A stretch of DNA of 64,000 nt from Streptomyces noursei ATCC 11455 (GCF_001704275.1 NZ_CP011533.1:9424001-9488000); one strand, 5' to 3'. Positions 17,702 to 27,427 are shown, counted from the first letter of the stretch. Numbers and translations are program-made. Notes: generated from the letters alone by a model not told the origin.

Positions 17702-19279
17702 ATGGTATGCTTGACGCGATCGCGTGCGCTTATTAGAATAATTTCACTATCCTTGATGATTGGAATAGTGACGCCAGTTGCTGCACCAAGCGCTTCGGCG
17801 AGCGTAAAAAAAGAGGATTTCGAAATCTTTAAGGATTTCCCTCGCGGCCCATCGCAAAAAGCTTCGGTTTCCTGGGAAGGGGGAGAGTGTCGTCGCCCGG
17901 TAGACTCTTCATCCGAAATCACTGCACCGGGAATTGCGAGTTCGCTATGGCCTGGGCAATTCATCAAAGGTGAGGACTATAAGTCTGGCGAGCTTGCCAT
18001 AAATCCAAATCAAGCTAACATCTACGAAGATCCAGGCAAGAGAAGTGGAATCGATTTACTTTTGGGTTCATCCCTGGGCTCCGTGAGTACAGAGAAGGCG
18101 TCCGGAGCGGAAATAGAGAAGGCGATATCTGGAAAACTCTCCGGTATGACGGGGAAGCCCTCCGTGGAGAAGGCTTCTATAAAACAAACGGAATTTAGCG
18201 GGTCGGACAAATGGAGTGCCGAGCTCGGACTTTCGGTCGGCTATGGGCCAGTCAGCGTGAGCTCCAAGATAACGGCATCAGTCAAGAAGGATCACCATGC
18301 CGTGATATTCTCGATGCCGTTTACTTCATTTTCCATCCGCGCCATGTCGAAAGGTAAGCCTCCAGTCGCGTGGTTCAACGAGAAAGCGACAGGGAAAGAC
18401 TTGGAGGGCATAAAAGAGGAGAGTGAGTACCCTCTCGTGGTCGATAGCCTCACCTATGGCGGTTTGGCGCTGGTGCGTATGGAGTCTAAAGATAGCGTCA
18501 CCAACATGGAGGCTGCAGTCAATGCGTCATACAACGGCGGATTGGTAAGCTTAAGCGCCGACCTGAAGACCACGTACGAGAAAGTACTACGTGAAGCCAC
18601 GTACGAGGCTGAGCAGTGGGGAGGAACCTTAAGCACCAGTAGCCTTAAGAAGTCTATACTAGATGGCGATATTAACTCGTATGTTGCGGGCTCATTTCAG
18701 TCGTGGACTGACATGAAACCTATTTCCTTCGGCGTTTCACAGCTCAAAAACAGAGAGCCAGCCCCGTTGGGGGCACCGAAAGTGTCGGTCCCAGTGGACT
18801 GTAATCTTAAGAAGGGAAAATACATCCTCAAGGTTCTCGATGTTAAGGTCAATAGATTCCCGGACTATACACAGGGCGGAAAGGGGGAGGTTGTAGCCTC
18901 CTTGGTAGGTTCTCCAATCGAAGGAAAGGGATGGTGGCCAACCTTTTACGTGGACACCGCATGGTACGATCCCAAGAATAATAAGTGCCTTTCGCCGACA
19001 CCCGTAGCAGAGGGGGGGAGTCTGCCGGTTAATGACGCAAGTGAAACGGTGCTGACTTACACGGGAAAAGGAGGTCCGGGTTTCGTGCTAGGGGGGAGAG
19101 CGCAGCAAGTAGTGAACGATGGTGCATGCCCGAAGGATCAGCCGGAAATTGGAGGTGGCGTGACGTATGTAATCCCTAGCGACAATCTATTCGGCGAGAA
19201 GGATGAATATGAGGGCTTCTGGGAAACCCCTAATGGTGCAATTACGGTGAAATATAGAGTAAGCAGAAAACTCTCATGA
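17702..19279 (+). CDS. secreted protein resembling cholesterol-dependent cytolysins
   Basis: 525 residues; GAAGGAAGTGAG precedes the ATG. Signal peptide LIRIISLSLMIGIVTPVAA followed by PSASA. The middle resembles thiol-activated cytolysins (PF01289). LAINPNQANIYEDPG parallels the N-terminal strand of that family. YPLVVDSLTYGGLALVRMES (about 247-266) parallels the conserved VYISSVAYGRQVYLKLET block, including the hinge Tyr-Gly. GDINSYVAGSFQSWTDMKPI and SFGVSQLKNREPA parallel the end of domain 3. The C-terminal part (about 370-525) lacks the tryptophan-rich undecapeptide; GKGWWPTFYVDTAW is the nearest Trp cluster. Membrane pore formation is inferred; the receptor is probably not the classic one. 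Gene is A+T-rich compared with flanking IS. Confidence 0.6.
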   Translation: MVCLTRSRALIRIISLSLMIGIVTPVAAPSASASVKKEDFEIFKDFPRGPSQKASVSWEGGECRRPVDSSSEITAPGIASSLWPGQFIKGEDYKSGELAINPNQANIYEDPGKRSGIDLLLGSSLGSVSTEKASGAEIEKAISGKLSGMTGKPSVEKASIKQTEFSGSDKWSAELGLSVGYGPVSVSSKITASVKKDHHAVIFSMPFTSFSIRAMSKGKPPVAWFNEKATGKDLEGIKEESEYPLVVDSLTYGGLALVRMESKDSVTNMEAAVNASYNGGLVSLSADLKTTYEKVLREATYEAEQWGGTLSTSSLKKSILDGDINSYVAGSFQSWTDMKPISFGVSQLKNREPAPLGAPKVSVPVDCNLKKGKYILKVLDVKVNRFPDYTQGGKGEVVASLVGSPIEGKGWWPTFYVDTAWYDPKNNKCLSPTPVAEGGSLPVNDASETVLTYTGKGGPGFVLGGRAQQVVNDGACPKDQPEIGGGVTYVIPSDNLFGEKDEYEGFWETPNGAITVKYRVSRKLS

Positions 19280-19333
19280 CGATGATTGAGCCTTTTTCAT
19301 CCTGGCTTTGGAAGGGTGAAAGGGTAGGTCAGG

Positions 19334-20218
19334 AAGCCTTTTTCACGTGTAGATCATGAGGGTGAGGATGGCTGCGGTGACTGACGTGAGCTTGTTCGGG
19401 CTGATGCGGGCGTGGCGGAAGATCCGCCATTGCTTGATCCGGGAGATCGTCCGCTCGACCGGCGCTCGCAGTGCGGCGTGGACCGTGTTCGACTTCTTGT
19501 GTTTGTCGGGGAGTTCGGTGCCCCGGTGGCGCTTGATGGGTGTGATCACGGTGCCGCCTGCGCCCTGGTAGCCCTTGTCCGCCAGGATCTTGAGACTCAG
19601 TTGCTCGCAGACGTCGACGATGCCGTGCTCACGGGCGGCTTTGACGTCATGCGTGCCACTGGGCAGGGCTGGCGAGAGCCACAGCAACTTGCCTTTGTCC
19701 GCGGTGATGGCCTGGAGATTCACGCCTTCACGGCGGACCTTGCCGGAGAAGTGGCCGGGGGCCTGGACTCGGTCGGTCTCCGCGACGGTGCCGTCAAGGA
19801 GTACGTACCTGTCGGCGTGATGGCTCGTCAGGGCTTCCGTCAATGACGGAGCGAACTTGGCGAGGCACTCGATCGTGTCGTTGGTGTAGCGCCAGGCGGT
19901 GGCCACGCCGATCCCGAAGCCGGCCGCGAGCTGTTCGAGAGTGTCGTGCTTACGCAGGTAGACCAGGGCACAGCGAGCCCGGTCATACGGACGCAGTTTG
20001 CAGTTCCGCTCACCATCACACGCGACGATGACCATCGTCACCAGCTCAAGGAGCTCTTCCTCAACATCGCATGCGGCAGGATAGAAGAACACAGGACATC
20101 TCCGCAGGTCAGGCTAGTTGTGGTGACCTGCCAAACCAGCGGGATGCCCCGTTCGTCACGCCGCCCGTCAACGCGCTAACCCCACCTCACCCGCCAGCCG
20201 TACAAATGGAAAAGGCTT
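19334..20218 (-). mobile_element. IS5-D copy 2 (885 bp, intact)
   Basis: AAGCCTTTTTCACG at 19334, AAAAGGCTT at 20218, TSD AGG (19331-19333, 20219-20221). Confidence 0.9.
19343..20092 (-). CDS. IS5-family transposase (IS5-D)
   Basis: 249 residues: HTH part ALVYLRKHDTLEQLAAGFGI and TAWRYTNDTI; catalytic parts VLLDGTVAETDRVQAPGHFS, KILADKGYQGAGGTV and APVERTISRIKQWRIF. The frame is intact, so this copy could mobilise the disrupted one at 4037. Confidence 0.9.
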   Translation of the reverse strand: MFFYPAACDVEEELLELVTMVIVACDGERNCKLRPYDRARCALVYLRKHDTLEQLAAGFGIGVATAWRYTNDTIECLAKFAPSLTEALTSHHADRYVLLDGTVAETDRVQAPGHFSGKVRREGVNLQAITADKGKLLWLSPALPSGTHDVKAAREHGIVDVCEQLSLKILADKGYQGAGGTVITPIKRHRGTELPDKHKKSNTVHAALRAPVERTISRIKQWRIFRHARISPNKLTSVTAAILTLMIYT

Positions 20219-20259
20219 AGGGTGGGTGTGGGTGACATGGCGAAGCCCCCGTCGTTGGT

Positions 20260-20385
20260 GTGGCCACTCATCACAACCGGTCGCCGGGGGCTTCGTTGGT
20301 TCCGGATTCTTCCATGCTCGACGTCTCGCATGAGTTGGTCGAGCACGTCTCCTGGCTGATCTATGCCCGTCGGCAGGAGGTGAAG
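20260..20385 (+). pseudogene. IS5-B2 transposase, N-terminal stub
   Basis: Starts ...[20 protein letters not shown] then RRQEVKL and ends at the junction with an ISAs1 fragment. About 30 recognisable residues. Confidence 0.7.
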
Positions 20386-21028
20386 TTGAAATCACCTGCT
20401 TCCAGCCGCTGCTGGAGACGGTGGCCGACCTCGCCGGAGCCGTCGTGACCAGCGACGCGCTCCACACGCAACGTGACCACGCCACCTATCTGTTCGGACA
20501 CGGCGCCCACTACATCGTCATCGTCAAGGGCAACGCGAAGAAGCTCCGTGCGCAGCTCAAAGCCCTGCCCTGGAAGGACATCCCGCTCCAGGGAAGAGTC
20601 AAGGGCGTCGGCCACGGCCGCAGCGAGATCCGCAGAATCAAGGTCGCCACCGTGAACAATCTGCTCTTCCCCGGCGCCGCCAGGCCATCCAGCTCAAGCG
20701 GCGGCGCACCGACCGCAAGACCGGCAAGACCACCATCAAGACCGTGTACGCCGTCACCAGCCTGAGCGCTGAGCAGGCCGCCCCAGCCCAGCTCGCCGCC
20801 TTGATCAAGGACCACTGGAAGATCGAAGCCCTGCACCACACACGAGACGTGACCTTCGCCGAGGACGCCTCCCAGATACGGACCGGCAACGCGCCCTGGG
20901 CGATGGCGACCTGGCGCAACCTCGCCATCGGCGCCCACAAACTCAACGGCGTCACCAACATCGCCGCCGGACTGCGGCGGGCCGCCCGCGACCCGTACCG
21001 CCCCCTCGCCCTCCTCGGACTCGCCTGA
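20386..21028 (+). pseudogene. ISAs1-family transposase, N-terminal truncated and frameshifted
   Basis: [20 protein letters not shown] opens the DDE part; [17 protein letters not shown] follows. Near 20685 the frame changes and continues through [20 protein letters not shown] and [20 protein letters not shown] to PLALLGLA. The N-terminal third, including the first catalytic Asp block, is missing. Confidence 0.8.
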
Positions 21029-21149
21029 TCACAAAACGGACGCCATCCGACTACGCCGAAGCCCTGGGAACATGACGGTTTCGTCCGACGCGCCGGGTCC
21101 CGCTTCGGCGATGATCTGAGGCGACCCCGGTGGTGTGGACACTCTGACA

Positions 21150-21512
21150 ATGGATCTTGTGGATCCGAGGAAGGGTGTCCTGGTGGGACGAAGGTCTCCG
21201 TATCCGGCGGAGTTCAGGAACGATGCGGTCGCGCTGTACCGGGCCGCGGGTGGGAAGCGTACGTATGGGGCGGTCGCGGCGGACGTCGGGGTGACCGGCG
21301 AGACGCTGCGCAGTTGGGTGCGCCAGGCCGACGAACTGGCCGGCCGGGCCGACAGTCGCGGCGGAGAGCCGGCGGCGGAGAGCCGGGATGAGGAACTGGC
21401 GAGGCTGCGGGCGGAGAACGGCCGGCTGCGCAAGGCCGAGAAGGAGTGGGAACTCGAGCGGGAGATCCTGCGCCGAGCAGCCCAATATTTCGCGAAGGAG
21501 ATGAGGGCATGA
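21150..21512 (+). CDS. IS3-family OrfA
   Basis: About 120 residues with HTH (RTYGAVAADVGVTGETLRSW) and a C-terminal coiled coil (ELARLRAENGRLRKAEKEWE). The true start could be 21135, 21150 or the GTG near 21183. Stop overlaps the orfB start. Confidence 0.85.
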   Translation: MDLVDPRKGVLVGRRSPYPAEFRNDAVALYRAAGGKRTYGAVAADVGVTGETLRSWVRQADELAGRADSRGGEPAAESRDEELARLRAENGRLRKAEKEWELEREILRRAAQYFAKEMRA

Positions 21513-22405
21513 CCGGCCGCTGGAACTTCATCTCCGCCCACCGCGCCGACTTCGGCGTGCAGCGGATATGCCGGGTCCTTGGAGTCTCGCGCTCGGGCTA
21601 CTACCGGTGGCTCGCCGACGCCAAGGCCCGTGCCGTGCGGCAGGCCGCCGAGGACGACCTGGTCACGGAGATCCGCGAGGTCCATACCGCGCACAAGGGC
21701 ACGTACGGAGTTCGCCGCGTCCATGCCGAGCTGCGGGGCTTCGGACGCATTGTCAACCACAAACGCGTCGAGCGCCTGATGCGCAAGCACGGGATCGAGG
21801 GACGCCACCTGCGGCGCCGCAAGCGCACCACGGTCCCCGACCGGCTCGCACCACCGGCCCCGGATCTCGTCCGCCGAGACTTCTCGGCCCAGCAGTTGAA
21901 CGACAAGTGGTGCGGCGACATCACATACGTGCAGGTGGGAGGCACATGACTGTATCTGGCCTGCGTCCTGGACATCTGCTCGCGCCGGGTGCTCGGCTAC
22001 TCGATGGCCAACCATATGCGAGCCGAACTGGTCATCGACGCCCTGAAGATGGCCGTGGCGAGCCGCGGCGGCACCGTCGACGGGGTGATCTTCCACGCGG
22101 ACAGGGGCACGCAATACACCTCGGACGCGTTCGCGCGGGTCTGCGACGGTTTCGGGATCCGCAGGAGCATGGGCCGGGTCGGCTCGAGCTACGACAATGC
22201 CCTCGCAGAGAGTTTCTGGCAGGGCCTCAAGAGGGAGACGATGCACCGGAGGCTGTTCTCGACGGTGAGTCAGGCGAGGCTGGAGATCTTCCAGTGGCTG
22301 ACCTACTACAACGCCCGCAGGCGCCACAGCGCTCTCAACTACCTCTCACCAGCCGAGTTCGAACAACAGCACCTGCGAGCAGATACACTCACAACCGCAG
22401 CATGA
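21509..22405 (+). pseudogene. IS3-family OrfB with premature stop
   Basis: HTH_21 region (HKGTYGVRRVHAELRG) and rve core. D1 is in WCGDITYVQVGGT, followed by TGA (21947-21949) where the family has Trp, then LYLACVLDICSRRVLGYSMA. D2 is in VIFHADRGTQYTS, E in NALAESFWQGLKRE. The frame is the same on both sides of the stop, so a single TGG to TGA change is the only visible lesion. Confidence 0.85.
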
Positions 22406-22453
22406 GCCCCTGTGTCCACACTCCGGGGGTCGCCTCAGTACAGCCCCGCACCC

Positions 22454-23769
22454 CAGGGCGATTGCAAAGTCCTGGGGATTTTGTGAGTGCGCAGGTCACA
22501 GCAGTGTGACGATGGTCGAACGAAGCTCCGTTGCGGAGGTGACCTTCCCAAGTCGCCTGCGTCCAACGGAGCTTCGATGTGTCGTCAGTCTGCCACTGTC
22601 TGTCTGGTCAAGTCGCCCACCCGTCAGCATCGTGTGACGGGTCCGCTGGCCGATCGGCTGGCCAAGCTGGCCGATTCGCGGTGCCGGCGCGGGAAGCGTC
22701 ACCCTTTCGTGGCAGTGCTGCTGATCGCGTGCTCCGCTGTGGTGACCGGGGCGAGGAGCTTCATGGCGATCGATGAGTGGGCCACCGATGCCCCGCAGGA
22801 CGTCCTGGTCCGGCTCGGTGCCCGCACCGCAACTGCCCTGGCCGTGCGCATCCCGCCCAGCGGCGCGACGATCCGCCGAGTCATCAAGGACACCTGCCTC
22901 GGCGGCCTGGCCGACCTCCTCGGCCATGACCCGGCCGGCACCGACACCCTCGCCCTCGACGGCAAGACCGCCCGCGGCTCGCGTCTGGGCAGCACCCCGG
23001 CCGCCCATCTGCTGGCCGCGATGACCGGCACCGGCCTGACCGTCACCCAGCTCAGGGTCCCTGAGAAGACGAATGAGATCACGTGCTTCGCCGCCCTCCT
23101 GAACCCCTATGACCTGCAAGGAGTCACCGTGACCGGCGACGCGCTGCACACCCAGCGCGACCACGCCCGCTTCCTCGTCGAAACGGAGAAAGCGCACTAC
23201 GCCTTCACCGTGAAGCGGAACCAGAAGAACCTCTACGAACAATTGCGAACCCTGCCCTGGGAGAAGGCGACGGCGAAGTTCTACGAACGCACCACTGGCC
23301 ACGGCCGCAAAGACACCCGAGTCGTACAGGTCCTGACCGTCACTGACCTCGGCGTCAACTTCCCCCACGCCCCCCAGGTCGCCAAGGTCGTACGCCACCG
23401 CACCGACACCAAGACCAGCAAGCAGAGCCAGGAGACCGTCTACATGATCACCGACCTGACCAGCCGCCAGGCATCCCCGGAACGCATCGCGAAGATCTTG
23501 AGGGCACACTGGGTGATCGAAAACAGGCTCCACTTCGTCCGCGACACCGCCTTCCGCGAGGACACCTCCAAGATCCGCACCGGGCACAGCCCAGAGAACA
23601 TGGCCACCTTGCGCAACTTCGCCATCAACCAACTCCGCACCGCCGGCCACACCAACATCGCCGCCGCACTCCGCACCACAGCCCTCCACCCCTACGAGCG
23701 GCCACTGGCCATCCTCGGACTCAACTGACCTGCGCCAACGCACGATCAACGGACTTAGCAATCGCCCTG
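22454..23769 (+). mobile_element. ISAs1-family element (1316 bp)
   Basis: Inverted ends CAGGGCGATTGC at 22454 and 23769. The right flank is an IS5-A' end (23770-23807); no clean TSD. Confidence 0.85.
22577..23728 (+). CDS. ISAs1-family transposase, intact
   Basis: 383 residues from ATG 22577. N-terminal DDE_Tnp_1-associated domain (PLADRLAKLADSRCRRGKRH, ARSFMAIDEWATDAP), then LALDGKTARGSRLGS with the first Asp, [20 protein letters not shown], and the C-terminal AHWVIENRLHFVRDTAFRED and GHSPENMATLRNFAINQLR. Length and motifs fit an active H-repeat type transposase. Confidence 0.9.
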   Translation: MCRQSATVCLVKSPTRQHRVTGPLADRLAKLADSRCRRGKRHPFVAVLLIACSAVVTGARSFMAIDEWATDAPQDVLVRLGARTATALAVRIPPSGATIRRVIKDTCLGGLADLLGHDPAGTDTLALDGKTARGSRLGSTPAAHLLAAMTGTGLTVTQLRVPEKTNEITCFAALLNPYDLQGVTVTGDALHTQRDHARFLVETEKAHYAFTVKRNQKNLYEQLRTLPWEKATAKFYERTTGHGRKDTRVVQVLTVTDLGVNFPHAPQVAKVVRHRTDTKTSKQSQETVYMITDLTSRQASPERIAKILRAHWVIENRLHFVRDTAFREDTSKIRTGHSPENMATLRNFAINQLRTAGHTNIAAALRTTALHPYERPLAILGLN

Positions 23770-23807
23770 ACCGGCACCCCACCCCAACCCGAGGTTGGAA
23801 AAGGCTC
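23770..23807. repeat. IS5-A' right-end remnant
   Basis: CACCCCACCCCAACCCGAGG then TTGGAAAAGGCTC is the same end as at 2905-2935. It is followed by ACT and IS5-E sequence, so an IS5-A' once sat inside IS5-E; the rest is lost beside ISAs1. Confidence 0.7.
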
Positions 23808-24026
23808 ACTGGGCCCGTTCCGCCAGGCGGTGTTGATACTGCGCTGGTTCCGGGAGAAGAGGTGTGTGCACTGCGCCGCGGTGGATGCTGGGATCTCGCA
23901 AGCCACCGGCTACCGCTACCTTCATGAAGGCATCGACGTTCTCGCGGGGCAGGCCCCTGACCTGCACGAAGTCCTCCAGCAGTGCCGGCGCGAGGGGACG
24001 AGCCATTGATGACGCTCCCTGAAAAC

Positions 24027-25723
24027 GGCTCTGGCCGCAGTTTCGTGAAGGTCATGGTCAGGGGTGGGAACGAGGGATCGTTTCAGCACGGTGTTCCCTG
24101 CCGTGGCGAGCAAGATGATCGAGGATGTGCTGTTTGCGGGGATGGATGTGCGAGTGGTGCGCGTCAATGATGTCTCCGGCGGCCTGGTGCTGGAGGCGGA
24201 GTCCACGGGGCGTCCGGGTCGGTGCCCGGACTGCCGGAAGCGGGCGGATCGCGTGCACAGTTCGTATCAACGCTCCCTGGATGAGAGGCCGTTGGGTCCG
24301 CGTCAGGTCACGGTCCGGCTCCGGGTGCGACGGTTCTTCTGCGATCGATCAATCTGTTCGCGCCGGACGTTCGTCGAGCAGGTCGGCGGGCTGACCGAGC
24401 GGTACCGCCGGTCAAGCGTCGGGATGACGGGCTGGCTCTGGTCGATCGCGGTGGAGCTGGGCGGCCGTCCGGCCGCGCGGCTGTGCCGCAAGCTGCGGAT
24501 GGCCGCGGGCCGGACCCGGCTGCTCAGGCTGCTGACGCCGCCGCCTGTGCCGGACCGTGCCCCGCGGGTCCTGGGGGTGGACGAGTTCGCCTTCCGCAAA
24601 GGCTGCACGTACGGCACTGTGCTGGTCGATGTGGAGGCCAGCCGGGTCGTGGATGTGCTGCCCGACCGCACATCAGAGACGTTCGCGGCCTGGCTCAAGG
24701 ACCATCCCGGTGCGGAGATCATCTGCCGTGACAGGGCTTCCGCCTACACGAAGGCGGTCAAGGAGGCAGCCCCGGACGCCCTGGAAGTAGCCGATCGCTG
24801 GCATTTGCTTCAAAACTTGTCTGCCGCGATGGAGAAGACCTGCCACCAGCACCGCGACTGCCTGCGCAAACACGCAGAACAGGAGACAGTGACGAACGCA
24901 CCGGAGTCGCCACCGATGCCGATGCCGCCCGCCGAGCTGCCTGGCACCCAGATCATCGAACGGACCCGTCACCGCTACGAGGACATCCACCGCCTGGTGG
25001 AGCAAGGCTGGTCGATCAGCGCCATTGCCCGGAGGCTGAACCTCGACCGCAAGACCGTGCGCCGCTTCCGCGATACCGACCTCGACCAGCTACTGGCCTC
25101 CGCTCGCGACCGCCGGCCCAACGGCGTGCTGGAACCGTTCAAGGCATACCTCAACGCTCGTTTCACCGAGACCCAGGGCCAGGCCAGCGGCACCCGCCTC
25201 TTCCACGAAATCCACGAACGCGGCTACCGAGGCAGCCGCCAGGTCGTCCGCAAACACCTTGCCGCCCTCCGGGCGGGCACCGCCGCACCGGTCCGAGCCG
25301 ACATCCCCAGCCCCCGCAAGATCACCTCCTGGATCATGCGGCCCCGTGACACCCTCACCGACAGCCAAGAGGAGCGATTGCTCCAAGTCCGGCTCGCCTG
25401 CCCCGACATCACCCGCGCCTGCGATCTCGCCCGCACCTTCGCCGACCTCATCCGCCACCAACGTGGATACCTGCTGCTGCAGTGGATCCGTCAGGCCGAA
25501 CAGGACGCTCCCAAACCGATGCAGAGCTTCGCCGGCTCCCTCCGACAGGACCTCGACGCCGTCACCGCCGGCCTCACCCTCCCCTGGAGTTCCGGCGCCG
25601 TCGAAGGCCACGTCAACAGGGTCAAAACGCTCAAGCGAGCCATGTACGGACGGGCCTCATTCCAACTTCTCCGCACCCGCATCCTCACCCAACCATGACC
25701 TTCACGAAACTGCGGCCAGAGCC
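24027..25723 (+). mobile_element. ISL3-family copy 1 (1697 bp)
   Basis: Inverted ends GGCTCTGGCCGCAGTTTCGT at 24027 and the inverse at 25723. Seven bases separate it from a second, same-length copy. Confidence 0.88.
24064..25698 (+). CDS. ISL3-family transposase, copy 1
   Basis: 544 residues from GTG 24064; ATG 24115 (MIEDVLFAGMDVRV) is a plausible later start. N-terminal zinc finger CPDCRKRADRVHSSYQR with a second Cys group (FFCDRSICSRRTF). DDE_Tnp_ISL3 core: GVDEFAFRKGCTYGTVLVDV, then ADRWHLLQNLSAAMEKT. An inserted HTH (WSISAIARRLNLDRKTVRRF) and the C-terminal WSSGAVEGHVNRVKTLKRAM complete it. Intact. Confidence 0.9.
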   Translation: MGTRDRFSTVFPAVASKMIEDVLFAGMDVRVVRVNDVSGGLVLEAESTGRPGRCPDCRKRADRVHSSYQRSLDERPLGPRQVTVRLRVRRFFCDRSICSRRTFVEQVGGLTERYRRSSVGMTGWLWSIAVELGGRPAARLCRKLRMAAGRTRLLRLLTPPPVPDRAPRVLGVDEFAFRKGCTYGTVLVDVEASRVVDVLPDRTSETFAAWLKDHPGAEIICRDRASAYTKAVKEAAPDALEVADRWHLLQNLSAAMEKTCHQHRDCLRKHAEQETVTNAPESPPMPMPPAELPGTQIIERTRHRYEDIHRLVEQGWSISAIARRLNLDRKTVRRFRDTDLDQLLASARDRRPNGVLEPFKAYLNARFTETQGQASGTRLFHEIHERGYRGSRQVVRKHLAALRAGTAAPVRADIPSPRKITSWIMRPRDTLTDSQEERLLQVRLACPDITRACDLARTFADLIRHQRGYLLLQWIRQAEQDAPKPMQSFAGSLRQDLDAVTAGLTLPWSSGAVEGHVNRVKTLKRAMYGRASFQLLRTRILTQP

Positions 25724-25730
25724 AAATCAG

Positions 25731-27427
25731 GGCTCTGACCGCGCTTGCGTGAATCACCAGGTGAGGGGTGGGAACGCACGAACGTTTCGGCTTGGTGTTC
25801 CGCTGCGTGGTGATCAAGGCGATCGAGGATGTGCTGTTCCCTGGGGCCGATGTGCGAGTCGAGCGCGTCAGCGAATCCTTAGGCGAGCTCGTGGTTGAAG
25901 CGATGTCCACCAGTGGGCCGGGCCGTTGCCCAGACTGCCGACAGCGTGCGAGGCGCGTGCACAGTTCGTATCAACGACACCTCGCAGAGCGTCCGTTGGG
26001 CGCCCGCCGCGTGCTGGTCCGGCTCCGGGTACGGCGCTACTTCTGCGACCGCATGTCCTGTGCCCGCAAGACGTTCGCCGAACAGGTCGACGGTCTCACC
26101 GAGCGGCGACGCAGGTCGAGCGTGGGGCTGAAGACGTGGCTGCAATCGATCGCCACGGAACTGGGCGGACGTGCCGGTGAGCGGCTATGCCGCCAGTTGC
26201 GCCTGACCGCAGGGCGAACCAGGCTGCTGGGCCTGCTGGAGGCGCCACCGGTGCCGACACGGGCGCCGCGTGTGCTCGGCGTCGATGATTTTGCCTTCCG
26301 CAAGGGCCGCACCTACGGCACCGTCCTGGTGGATGCCGAAGCCGGCCGCGTCGTGGACGTGCTGCCCGACCGAACCGCCGAGACGCTCGCAGCCTGGCTG
26401 AAGGACCACCCGGGAGCGGAGATCATCTGCCGCGACCGCGCCACGGCCTACACCCGTGCGATCAAGGAAGCCGCCCCCAACGCCCGGGAAATTGCGGATC
26501 GTTGGCACTTGTTGCAGAACCTCTCTGCTGCAGTGGAGAAGACCTGCCACCAGCACCGGACCTGCCTGCGCAAACACGCCGAAGAGGAGGCCGGGGACAA
26601 GCCATCCGAACCGCCGACACTGGAGCTGCCACCGCCCGAGCTGCCCCGCACCCAGATCATCGAGCGCACCCGCCACCGCTACCAAGACATCCATCAACTC
26701 CTCGACAAAGGCTGGACCATCAGCGCCATCGCCCGCCGCCTGAACCTCGACCGCCAGACCGTCCGCCGCTTCCGCGACACCGACCTCGACCAGCTGCTGG
26801 CCTCGGCCCGCGACCGACGCCCCAACGGAGTACTCGAACCGTTCAAGGCATACCTCAACGCCCGCTTCACCGAGACCCAGGGCCAAGTCAGCGGCGTCCG
26901 CCTGTTCCACGAGATCCGCGAACGCGGCTACCGCGGGAGCCGCCAGGTCGTGCGCAGACATCTCACCGCCCTCCGGGCAGGCACCGCCGAACCCGTCCGC
27001 GCCGACATCCCCAGCCCACGCAAGATCACGTCATGGATCATGCTGCCGCGCGACAAACTCACCGACAGCCAGGAAGAACGACTGCTCGGCGTCCGGCTGG
27101 CCTGCCCTGACATCACCCGAGCCTGCGACCTGGCCCGGGCCTTCGCCGAACTCGTCCGCCACCAGCGCGGATTCTTGCTGATGCAATGGATCCGCCAAGC
27201 CGAACAGGACGCCCCGAAGCCCTTGCAGAGCTTTGCTGGCTCCCTCCGCCAAGACCTCGACGCGGTCACCGCCGGACTCACCCTGCCCTGGAGTTCCGGC
27301 GTCGTCGAAGGCCACGTGAACCGGATCAAAACCCTCAAACGAACGATGTACGGTCGAGCCTCTTTCAAACTCCTCCGCACCCGGGTCCTCACCCAGCCAT
27401 GACGATCACGCAAGCGCGGTCAGAGCC
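25731..27427 (+). mobile_element. ISL3-family copy 2 (1697 bp)
   Basis: Inverted ends GGCTCTGACCGCGCTTGCGT at 25731 and 27427. Flanks CAAATCAG and GAAATCAG differ by one base, consistent with an 8-bp TSD made next to copy 1. Confidence 0.88.
25768..27402 (+). CDS. ISL3-family transposase, copy 2
   Basis: 544 residues with the same architecture as copy 1: CPDCRQRARRVHSSYQR finger, GVDDFAFRKGRTYGTVLVDA, ADRWHLLQNLSAAVEKT and WSSGVVEGHVNRIKTLKRTM. It differs at many scattered positions, so the pair is two related elements rather than a fresh duplication. Intact. Confidence 0.9.
   Translation: MGTHERFGLVFRCVVIKAIEDVLFPGADVRVERVSESLGELVVEAMSTSGPGRCPDCRQRARRVHSSYQRHLAERPLGARRVLVRLRVRRYFCDRMSCARKTFAEQVDGLTERRRRSSVGLKTWLQSIATELGGRAGERLCRQLRLTAGRTRLLGLLEAPPVPTRAPRVLGVDDFAFRKGRTYGTVLVDAEAGRVVDVLPDRTAETLAAWLKDHPGAEIICRDRATAYTRAIKEAAPNAREIADRWHLLQNLSAAVEKTCHQHRTCLRKHAEEEAGDKPSEPPTLELPPPELPRTQIIERTRHRYQDIHQLLDKGWTISAIARRLNLDRQTVRRFRDTDLDQLLASARDRRPNGVLEPFKAYLNARFTETQGQVSGVRLFHEIRERGYRGSRQVVRRHLTALRAGTAEPVRADIPSPRKITSWIMLPRDKLTDSQEERLLGVRLACPDITRACDLARAFAELVRHQRGFLLMQWIRQAEQDAPKPLQSFAGSLRQDLDAVTAGLTLPWSSGVVEGHVNRIKTLKRTMYGRASFKLLRTRVLTQP

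Larger units (their letters stand above)
19287..20385 (+). mobile_element. IS5-B2 left part, split by IS5-D
   Basis: GAGCCTTTTTCATCCTGG at 19287, eight bases after the cytolysin-like gene. The element continues after IS5-D (20219) to 20385, where an ISAs1 gene fragment begins. The right half is lost. Confidence 0.75.
21117..22437 (+). mobile_element. IS3-family element, second type (1321 bp)
   Basis: Inverted ends TGAGGCGACCCC at 21117 and 22437. Flanks ATC and GTA do not form a duplication. The two ORFs overlap ATGA at 21509-21512. Confidence 0.85.
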
